Positions 58,673-64,000 of a DNA stretch of 64,000 nucleotides are shown here, piece after piece. A model generated the notes under the pieces. It did not search any database and was not told where the DNA came from. It saw only the letters and a program-made list of their open reading frames with translations. The stretch is from Oligoflexia bacterium (GTDB lineage Bacteria > Bdellovibrionota_G > JANQFH01): the NCBI GenBank assembly GCA_028277945.1, contig JANQFH010000012.1:62001-126000 (forward strand). Direction: 5' to 3'. The first letter of the stretch is position 1. Every line of letters starts with the position of its first letter. Position numbers and translations under genes: made by a program.

Positions 58673-59278
58673 TTAGCCGCGACGGCGACCGGCTCTGTTA
58701 CCCTGACGCTGTGGGTTTTTATCTCGATACCTTTGCCGCTGCTGTTTAAGATAGCGCTTCCTCTGCTCAGGAGACATCTCACGCAACCGCTGCTTTGCCC
58801 GCTCGCGCTTCTCCGGTGGTAGCTGCCGCAGATTTTGCTTGATGCGCTTGCGCGCCTGACGTTTTTTGGCTAGCCGACGTTTCTGTTCTGGTGAGAGATT
58901 TTTCCACTTTTCACGCAGCTCCTGGCGTCTCTCCTTTTTCATCTTGCGAAAGCGACGATGCTCCTCGAGCAGTTTGGCGCGCTCTTCAGGCGACTTACTG
59001 AGAAACCGCCGCGCTTGGCGACGAAACCGCCGCTTTTCCTTGGGTGATTTGTTCTTGTACTTGTTGCGATAAAACCTAATGAATCTTCGCCTCTCCTCTG
59101 GTGACATCTGTTGCCACTTCTGTTTTGCTCGCTGGCGCTTGTCTGGACTCACCTCATTGAGCTCTTTGCTGACAGATGGTTCGTCACCGCGTCCCTCTGT
59201 TGCATCCTGAGCAAAAGCGAAGCCTGCTGGCAAGGCTAGCAACGCTAGTAAAATGATAATGTTTTTTGTCTGTCTCAT
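58673..59278 (-). CDS. Highly basic secreted repeat protein (DUF3106-like)
   Basis: The 201-residue protein has a signal peptide ('IIILLALLALPAGFAFAQDA'). The rest is a string of 15-20-residue repeats with the core 'W..MSPEERRR', e.g. 'MSPEERRRFIRFYRNKYKNKSPKEKRRFRRQARRF' and 'LREMSPEQRKRYLKQQRQRY'. This matches DUF3106-type helical repeats, but it is extremely Arg/Lys-rich. In other bacteria, DUF3106/CpxP-like proteins are periplasmic sensors for ECF systems. Its ATG overlaps the anti-sigma gene stop by 4 bp. Confidence 0.75.
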   Translation of the reverse strand: MRQTKNIIILLALLALPAGFAFAQDATEGRGDEPSVSKELNEVSPDKRQRAKQKWQQMSPEERRRFIRFYRNKYKNKSPKEKRRFRRQARRFLSKSPEERAKLLEEHRRFRKMKKERRQELREKWKNLSPEQKRRLAKKRQARKRIKQNLRQLPPEKRERAKQRLREMSPEQRKRYLKQQRQRYRDKNPQRQGNRAGRRRG

Positions 59279-59685
59279 TGCTCTTGTCCTCCTTGTGGGT
59301 TCTCTAGGTTGTTTAATTCGAGTAAGAACTCCGCATCTGGCATGTCGCCATCAAACATCTCCAAGAGTTCAAGCATCTCCATATCCTCGATCAACTCGTA
59401 GCTCTCCAGTAGCTCCACATTGGCTAGCAACTCCATGGCCTCAGGCTCATTGAGATGTGGCTGCTGATATCTTAGATAGGCGAAGCTACCAACCAGAAAG
59501 ATGCACAGCATTGCCACAGCTGACGCTAGCCGTGGCTGCTTGAAAGCGTTGTCCAGCCACTGCAAAAACTTTGGTCTCTGCTCCAATGCATGAATCTTGC
59601 GGTAGAGCCCCTGGCGTAAGTTAGCTGAAGGATCCACTTCACCTCGCTTCTGCAAAAGCTCTCGCAGCTCATCTTCAATGGACAT
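59275..59685 (-). CDS. Single-pass membrane protein, probable anti-sigma factor
   Basis: The 136-residue protein has a cytoplasmic N-terminal helical segment ('MSIEDELRELLQKRGEVDPSANLRQGLYRKIHAL'), one membrane helix (about 53-70) and a very acidic periplasmic tail with 'ELLESYELIEDMEMLELLEMFDGD'. It lies between an ECF sigma gene (3 bp gap) and a basic secreted protein (overlap), the usual slot for an anti-sigma factor. No zinc-anti-sigma (ZAS) motif is visible. The acidic tail and basic partner could bind each other electrostatically; this is inference. Confidence 0.65.
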   Translation of the reverse strand: MSIEDELRELLQKRGEVDPSANLRQGLYRKIHALEQRPKFLQWLDNAFKQPRLASAVAMLCIFLVGSFAYLRYQQPHLNEPEAMELLANVELLESYELIEDMEMLELLEMFDGDMPDAEFLLELNNLENPQGGQEQ

Positions 59686-59688
59686 GAT

Positions 59689-60237
59689 CTAGTTACCCCT
59701 CTGTAAACGACGCTCCAACTCGACATAAGCACGGTGGAGCAGTGACTTCACTGCATTGGCACTCAGCTTTAGCACGCTGGCAATCTCCTCATGGCTCATC
59801 TCCTGGTAGCAGCGCATAATCACTGCAGCCTGCTGCTTGTGCGGCAATCGTAACACCGCCTGTCGTAGCTGTTCTCTTCTCTGCGCTTTAGCCAGCCGCT
59901 CATCTGCTAACGCCATCTCGCTTGTATCCCTCTCACTTTCAAGCGGCAGACTTTGGTAGCGATGTTCATGACGCTTAAGCCATTTGAGCGCCACGTTCGT
60001 AGCAATGGTAAAGATCCAGGTACGAAACTTCGCCTTAACCCGATAACCCCGACCTGCTTTAAAAACACGGATAAAGACATCCTGGGTCAACTCCTCGGCA
60101 ATGGCGCGTATTGGAACAAAACGCCAGATAAAGTTAAGGATAGGACGCTCGTAACGTTTGAACAGCAGATCAAAGGCAGCCGCATCCCCTGCGGCAAATT
60201 GAAGCATTAGCTGTTCATCTGAAACCGCGCCATCCAA
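59689..60237 (-). CDS. ECF-family RNA polymerase sigma factor
   Basis: A 182-residue group IV sigma factor. Region 2 is 'DAAAFDLLFKRYERPILNFIWRFV...AEELTQDVFIRVFKAGRGYRVKAKFRTWIFTIATNVALKWLKR'; region 4 is 'RLPHKQQAAVIMRCYQEMSHEEIASVLKLSANAVKSLLHRAYVELERRL'. Start is TTG 60237, supported by AAGGAG eight bases upstream. It heads the sigma/anti-sigma/basic repeat protein operon. The stimulus is unknown; envelope stress is likely from context. Confidence 0.92.
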   Translation of the reverse strand: MDGAVSDEQLMLQFAAGDAAAFDLLFKRYERPILNFIWRFVPIRAIAEELTQDVFIRVFKAGRGYRVKAKFRTWIFTIATNVALKWLKRHEHRYQSLPLESERDTSEMALADERLAKAQRREQLRQAVLRLPHKQQAAVIMRCYQEMSHEEIASVLKLSANAVKSLLHRAYVELERRLQRGN

Positions 60238-60283
60238 CCTGTATACTCCTTATGGTTAAACCCCCTGGGCGGCCAAAGGTTGC

Positions 60284-60307
60284 AAAAAAATAGCGGCGCT
60301 AGCCGCC
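60284..60307 (-). terminator. Short hairpin plus U-run upstream of the sigma-factor gene
   Basis: On the minus strand GCGGC (60302-60306) pairs with GCCGC (60293-60297) over a 4-nt loop, followed by a run of seven T (60284-60290). The stem is short, so this is a modest terminator. It would stop transcripts coming from the PilZ gene side before the sigma operon. Confidence 0.5.
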
Positions 60308-60464
60308 GGATTTCGGAGGGTTTGAATCGAGAGTATTCTAAAAACAATCGTCTCTGCCGTCGATTGAATTTACAAGGTCTTAAAATAACTAGTTTTTTTG
60401 TTTGGAATAGAATTTGCTGGGAGGAGGGCTGCTTGGTGAAGAGAGATGGGTGAAGCCCGTCTAG

Positions 60465-60668
60465 GAGCCCGGTAAAGATCCGCCCGATCGACCGGGCTCT
60501 CGATTATTTTCGAGAGCCCGCAAGGGCTTTGAGGAGGCTACTCGCATCAATTATAGCCTTTTAACGCCCTTACGATGCTCTCGAGCTCTGCACAGCGTCG
60601 GAACTAAATTCCGACGCTGTTTTTATATTTTGGGGGTCCTGCCAAGCTCGTAAGGATGCTACTCGCAT
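60465..60668 (+). other. Structured gene-free region with nested hairpins, candidate small RNA
   Basis: The 497 bp between the sigma gene and the PilZ gene contain no plausible protein gene. On the plus strand two hairpins share a segment and cannot form together: 60465-60472 with 60492-60499 (GAGCCCGG/CCGGGCTC), and 60494-60503 with 60510-60519 (GGGCTCTCGA/TCGAGAGCCC). A GCCCGCAAGGGC mini-hairpin follows, then an AGGCTA...TAGCCT hairpin, then a strong terminator. The word GCTACTCGCAT occurs twice (60537-60547, 60658-60668). I cannot assign it to 6S, tmRNA, RNase P or a known riboswitch. Confidence 0.4.
60593..60630 (+). terminator. Rho-independent terminator on the plus strand
   Basis: An 11-bp perfect stem, CAGCGTCGGAA (60593-60603) with TTCCGACGCTG (60609-60619), a 5-nt loop and a T-rich tail (60620-60630). 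No plus-strand protein gene ends nearby, so it implies a transcript starting within the preceding ~250 bp, i.e. a possible small RNA. Confidence 0.8.
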
Positions 60669-60734
60669 TCGAGCCATCCACTGAGGCCTAGCTGTCGATG
60701 CCCTTGCAACGCTGTTATCGATAACTCGGAGTGA

Positions 60735-61103
60735 TCAGGGGGATTCGTGCTGGACGTTATCGACAATGCCGTCGATCATCTCTGCCGTGAAAAAGCGGCT
60801 CTGGACAAAACGCACGCCCATCATGCCTGGACGTCTGGCACGTCGTTGACGGATACGTGACTGCGGCTTTGACCAGATAACCTCACCCTCAACATTATAT
60901 TGAATTGGGCTGTCTTTAGTAACAATCTTGAAAAACGATTGGCTCTTCACGGGCAAGACGTTGGCGGTCTTCACACACATGCCGCCAGTGCCAATGTTGG
61001 CGACCTCAGCAGATACGAGCTGCTGCTTACTGCGGAATTCTACCGGCAGCATGACATCAAAACGAGGAGATTTACGCATTTTCTGACCTGGTGTTTTCGA
61101 CAT
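60735..61103 (-). CDS. PilZ-domain protein
   Basis: The 122-residue protein is a single PilZ domain: 'RKSPRFDVMLPVEFRS' (R-x-x-x-R motif), 'EVANIGTGGMCVKTANVLPVKSQSFFKI' (N-x-G-x-G-G) and 'MMGVRFVQSRFFTAEMIDGIVDNV'. c-di-GMP binding is plausible. ATG 61103 has GGAGGAGG ahead, which settles the start over the in-frame codon at 61124. A good promoter lies just upstream and it appears monocistronic. Confidence 0.88.
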   Translation of the reverse strand: MSKTPGQKMRKSPRFDVMLPVEFRSKQQLVSAEVANIGTGGMCVKTANVLPVKSQSFFKIVTKDSPIQYNVEGEVIWSKPQSRIRQRRARRPGMMGVRFVQSRFFTAEMIDGIVDNVQHESP

Positions 61104-61126
61104 GGTCCTCCTCCTATAATACAATA

Positions 61127-61155
61127 ATCATACCAGCCAGCCTACCCAATGCCAA
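61127..61155 (-). promoter_or_regulatory. Promoter of the PilZ gene
   Basis: Minus strand: TTGGCA (61150-61155), 17-bp spacer, TATGAT (61127-61132); expected start about 7 nt later gives a leader of roughly 17 nt holding the GGAGGAGG site. An AT palindrome (61167-61184) just upstream could act as an UP-like element. Confidence 0.6.
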
Positions 61156-61267
61156 CTATAACATGCTGATTTTTTTAAAAAATCCAACTTGGACAAACAG
61201 CCAGTCGCGACTTTCCAAGACACTTCAGTAACAAAAGTTAACGAAATCTAGTAAAGTTACCCTTGAG

Positions 61268-62254
61268 TTAACCTCCATCTAAAAGCTCTTTGAACGCCTT
61301 GGTAATCTCTGGCACCAAGACAAACAGATCGCCAACAACGCCATAGTCTGCCTTCTTAAAGATAGGTGCCTCAGCATCCGAGTTCACCGCCACAATCACC
61401 TTGCTTGTACGCATACCAGCTAAGTGTTGGATCGCCCCGGAGATACCAAACGCCAGATAGAGCTTAGGGCTCACCGTCTTACCGGTCTGTCCGACCTGCA
61501 TGGAGTGCGGTACATAACCGGCATCTACAGCAGCACGCGAAGCACCAACCGTTGCACCGATGACATCCGCAAGCTCCTCGAGAATTTTGAAGTTTTCACT
61601 ATTTTTCAACGAGCGCCCACCAGAAACAATAATGTCTGCTTCCGTAAGATCGGCTCTTTCGCTCTTTGCCTGCTGCACTTCCATAAGCTTACCGCCAACC
61701 TGTGCAGGAACCTGGAAGGACTGCTTGTCGATGCTCACTTCCACAGCGCCCTGCTTCTTTGCTGCAAAGACATTAGGGCGTAGGGTAGCAATGTGGGGTG
61801 ATTTGCCCACAAAGGTCATATCAACAAAGGCCTTGCCAGCATAGACTGGCCGCTGCAGATGCAACTTGCCATCGCTATATCTAATCTGCGTGCAATCGCT
61901 AGCCATGCCCACACCAAGACGAGCCGCTATCCGTGGCAACAGATCCTTACCAAGCAATGAGGCTATAGCTAAGACCACTTGCGGTTTTTGTTGCTGCAAC
62001 CACTCGGTCATAATTGGAGCGTAATAGTGCACGTTGTAATCTACCAACTCCGCACCGGCCACATAGTGAACCTTATCAACTCCGTATTCACCAAGCTGTG
62101 ACAACGACTCCTCTAGGCCATCGCCAAAAACAACAGCAACAACCTCACTATCCAGCTGATCGGCAAGCTCTCTACCCACAGTTGCTAACTCAAAGGCGCT
62201 CTTTTTCAGCTGCTGCCCTGCCGTCTCCAGAAAAATCACAACACTGCCAGCCAT
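61268..62254 (-). CDS. etfA: Electron transfer flavoprotein alpha subunit
   Basis: A 328-residue EtfA. The N-terminal AANH-like domain precedes the FAD domain with 'ADIIVSGGRSLKNSENFKILEELADVIGATVGASRAAVDAGYVPHSMQVGQTGKTVSPKLYLAFGISGAIQHLAGMRTSKVIVAVNSDAEAPIFKKADYGVVGDLF'. It passes electrons from acyl-CoA dehydrogenases to ETF-quinone oxidoreductase. It follows etfB after 19 bp; no dehydrogenase is near. Confidence 0.96.
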   Translation of the reverse strand: MAGSVVIFLETAGQQLKKSAFELATVGRELADQLDSEVVAVVFGDGLEESLSQLGEYGVDKVHYVAGAELVDYNVHYYAPIMTEWLQQQKPQVVLAIASLLGKDLLPRIAARLGVGMASDCTQIRYSDGKLHLQRPVYAGKAFVDMTFVGKSPHIATLRPNVFAAKKQGAVEVSIDKQSFQVPAQVGGKLMEVQQAKSERADLTEADIIVSGGRSLKNSENFKILEELADVIGATVGASRAAVDAGYVPHSMQVGQTGKTVSPKLYLAFGISGAIQHLAGMRTSKVIVAVNSDAEAPIFKKADYGVVGDLFVLVPEITKAFKELLDGG

Positions 62255-62273
62255 CAGTCAAAGCCTCGCTGCA

Positions 62274-63053
62274 TCAAATCACCTTTGCCTCTTCTCTTAA
62301 TAGACGCACCAAGGTCGCCGCCTGTTCAGCTGGCTCACCCTCAATTATTTTAACCTCACCTCTCTCCGGAGGCAGCGCCATGGCATCTATATGAAAGGTT
62401 TGCAAGGTTCCAAGGTCAACCCCGAGATCACTATGTAAAAGGGTCTTAATCTCTTTCTTCTTTGCCGCCATAATCCCCTTGAGAGCCGCATAGCGAGGCT
62501 CGTTAATACCCTTGGTAACCCCAACAACACAGGGTCTCTGTAAGGCGAGGATTTCGCGGCGACCCCCCTCAACTTCGCGTGTCGCAACAACACGGTCCCC
62601 TTCAAACTGCAGGGCAATGACGTTCAACGCCTGCGGCCAATCCAGTAAGCCAGCCAACATCGGGCCAACCTGATAGCAGTCGTCATCGACAGCCTGTTTA
62701 CCAAGGAATACCATATCGACAGACTCTGCTGTAATCATCTTGCTCAGCAGGGTTGCTACCATAAAGGTTTCATTAAAACCAATACCGTCATCGTCAACAA
62801 AAACGGCACGGTCCGCCCCCATTGCTAGAGCTTTACGAATGGTTTCACTGGCACGTTTTGGACCGACGGTAAAGGTTATGACCTCGACTGACTGATCTTG
62901 ATCTTTTTTCCGCAGCGCCTCTTCAAGAGCAAATTCGTCATAAGGGTTGATGATGTGCTTGATATTGGTTTTATCAATGCTCTGTCCATCGTCGCTGATG
63001 ACAATTTTCGTCGCTGTATCTGCTACTTCTTTTATACAGACACCAATCTTCAT
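62274..63053 (-). CDS. etfB: Electron transfer flavoprotein beta subunit
   Basis: A 259-residue EtfB: 'MKIGVCIKEVADTATKIVI', 'INPYDEFALEEALRKK', 'RKALAMGADRAVFVDDD', 'VFLGKQAVDDDCYQVGPMLAGLLDWPQ' and 'VEGGRREILALQRPCVVGVTKGINEPRYAALKGIMAAKKKEI' (the C-terminal recognition loop region). It binds AMP and docks partners. ATG 63053 is used; a GTG two codons earlier overlaps the upstream gene's stop. Confidence 0.96.
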   Translation of the reverse strand: MKIGVCIKEVADTATKIVISDDGQSIDKTNIKHIINPYDEFALEEALRKKDQDQSVEVITFTVGPKRASETIRKALAMGADRAVFVDDDGIGFNETFMVATLLSKMITAESVDMVFLGKQAVDDDCYQVGPMLAGLLDWPQALNVIALQFEGDRVVATREVEGGRREILALQRPCVVGVTKGINEPRYAALKGIMAAKKKEIKTLLHSDLGVDLGTLQTFHIDAMALPPERGEVKIIEGEPAEQAATLVRLLREEAKVI

Positions 63054-63058
63054 AGCCA

Positions 63059-63625
63059 CTACAAAAAGAACTCAACACCGGCAAGCACAGAATAAAACAG
63101 ATCATAAACATTGTCATTAGAGATATTAGCAAGACTAACCAACTGCAAAGCCAAGTTGGGTTTAAGGAAGTGGCTAACTCCCGGGCCGGTGGTCACAATG
63201 AAATTGTGAAAACTAAACCCCTGATCCCTTTTAAAGAAGTAGCCCGCACCGAGTTGATAGTTGAATTCAGTGTCTTTAATAAAAGAGAGCGGTATGTGGA
63301 AACGTCCGCCGGCGGTAGTCGTAAAGAAGAAACGCGACTGCAAACCACTAACCTGAACCAGAGGACCGACAGAGATATAGCGATTTAGATAGAAATCCGC
63401 GTGGAGGGCGCCGGCAATGTTCTCTGGGTCTATATGGATACCGGCCAACGCGCCCAGTGACAGCGGCCAAGTTTTAAGAAAGGGATCTGCAGATACACTT
63501 GCCGCTTTTGTTGTCGATGCCGTCGGCTCATCACCCTCTGCTATAAGCAGAGCCGGATGTGCCAACCAGAGCGTAATCAAAATGAGCAAAAGCTTAGTGA
63601 TGTTCCAGCAAGGTTGTTGTCTCAT
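63059..63625 (-). CDS. Putative outer-membrane beta-barrel protein
   Basis: A 188-residue protein with a signal peptide ('ITKLLLILITLWLAHPALLIAEGDE') and alternating hydrophobic strands ('LHADFYLNRYISVGPLVQVSG', 'FFFTTTAGGRFHIPL', 'FNYQLGAGYFFKRD') ending in a C-terminal Phe-Leu ('GVEFFL'), typical of small OM barrels. ATG 63625 has a TGAGG site; the longer frame to 63802 runs into the divergent gene. Stop lies just ahead of etfB. Function unknown. Confidence 0.65.
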   Translation of the reverse strand: MRQQPCWNITKLLLILITLWLAHPALLIAEGDEPTASTTKAASVSADPFLKTWPLSLGALAGIHIDPENIAGALHADFYLNRYISVGPLVQVSGLQSRFFFTTTAGGRFHIPLSFIKDTEFNYQLGAGYFFKRDQGFSFHNFIVTTGPGVSHFLKPNLALQLVSLANISNDNVYDLFYSVLAGVEFFL

Positions 63626-63694
63626 AGCCTCATACAAACCCGAACTCCTTGATCTGTCAAGACAAAGCGTGCTACGGTACAGTTCGGTGGTAGG

Positions 63695-64000
63695 ATGTGG
63701 AAGAAGACCGTCGTCAGTGTTGGTATTGGTATTGTTTGCGGCTATTTCGCCATCAAAAACGTTGATTACCACCAGCTGTTCGCAAGCCTGAGAAATATCC
63801 AACTGATCTACTTCGGTTATGCGGTTATACCGATGGTTCTGTCACATCTCTTACGCGCTCTACGTTGGCAAATCATCCTCTCCCCTTGTGGTCATATTCC
63901 TTTTGGCTCTCTATTTGGAATCAACGCTGTCGGCTTTATGATGATCACGGTTCTGCCGTTGCGGCTTGGAGAACTGGTACGTCCGCTGTTGCTAAGCCGT
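63695..64000 (+). CDS. Flippase-like (UPF0104/AglD, LPG-synthase-type) membrane protein, 3' end outside
   Basis: The frame from ATG 63695 (GGTAGG upstream) is open to the window end, giving 102 residues. It contains membrane helices at about 4-20, 35-52 and 75-95. 'SHLLRALRWQIILSP' and 'NAVGFMMITVLPLRLGELVRPLLLSR' are hallmarks of the UPF0104 / flippase-like family that includes the membrane part of lysylphosphatidylglycerol synthases and AglD. It is divergent from the OM protein gene. Confidence 0.8.
   Translation, partial: MWKKTVVSVGIGIVCGYFAIKNVDYHQLFASLRNIQLIYFGYAVIPMVLSHLLRALRWQIILSPCGHIPFGSLFGINAVGFMMITVLPLRLGELVRPLLLSR

Noticed and set aside
60310-60734. RNase P RNA, tmRNA or 6S RNA in the gene-free stretch
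   Set aside because: None of the conserved cores (RNase P P4 motifs, tmRNA tRNA-like ends, 6S central bubble) could be found on either strand.

Overview
The window is a gene-dense chromosomal segment of a Gram-negative bacterium, with base composition near half GC by eye. Several features point to the former Deltaproteobacteria (Myxococcota/Bdellovibrionota-like lineages): an MglA/MglB polarity pair, an AgmX/PglI-type TonB-like protein, a pilMNOPQ cluster whose PilQ has three AMIN domains, a CdnL/CarD regulator, several PilZ proteins, and many lipoproteins and secreted proteins. The split glycine decarboxylase (gcvPA/gcvPB) fits but is not diagnostic. I cannot place it more precisely. There is no prophage, CRISPR array or recognisable transposase; the one accessory-looking module is a toxin-antitoxin pair.

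Layout. 1-6364: large TPR protein, AgmX/TonB-like protein, MeaB-like GTPase, lipoprotein. 6339-10322 (minus): msrC, mglA, mglB, then recR-ybaB-dnaX next to the SRP RNA gene. 10399-11818: two tRNA-Ser genes, each abutting a copy of a palindromic repeat, with an M48 lipoprotein protease between them. 11905-14078: transaldolase and a DegP-type protease. 14082-19983 (minus): gltX, ispF, ispD, carD, tlyA, PilZ, ccmE and a cysteine desulfurase. 20035-23175: TPR/cNMP-binding protein and two secreted unknowns. 23193-32299 (minus): gcvT-H-PA-PB, folD, divIVA, two long hairpin repeats, PLPBP, DegT aminotransferase, gshB. 32517-34403: secreted propeller-like protein and a Phd/PIN module. 34454-38622: membrane protein, then ffh-rpsP-khpA-rimM-trmD-rplS. 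38683-48345: a degenerate YhaN/SbcC-like membrane protein, a HAMP protein, an XRE regulator, pilMNOPQ and two related lipoproteins. 48356-54357: a perfect palindrome, panD, and a plus-strand operon of a KARI-like reductase, panB, coaX, coaBC, panC and an adenosine-deaminase-family gene. 54369-58660: secreted proteins including a subtilase, plus a foldback element. 58673-61103: ECF sigma factor, membrane anti-sigma candidate, a basic repeat protein, a gene-free structured region and a PilZ gene. 61268-64000: etfA/etfB, an outer-membrane-like protein and the start of a flippase-like gene.

The most interesting observation is the KARI-like gene at 48847-49725. It sits where a ketopantoate reductase is needed, in an operon that with divergent panD otherwise encodes pantothenate synthesis and the first CoA steps, and no panE is visible in the window. 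By my alignment it has lost two of the four acidic Mg ligands of ketol-acid reductoisomerase plus the conserved His and Lys, while keeping the Rossmann fold and family scaffold. That suggests a reductase that no longer isomerises, that is, a candidate non-PanE ketopantoate reductase. Second in interest are families of extragenic palindromic elements: one built around tRNA-Ser 3' ends, and one foldback family seen both as a perfect palindrome and with a 144-bp structured insert.
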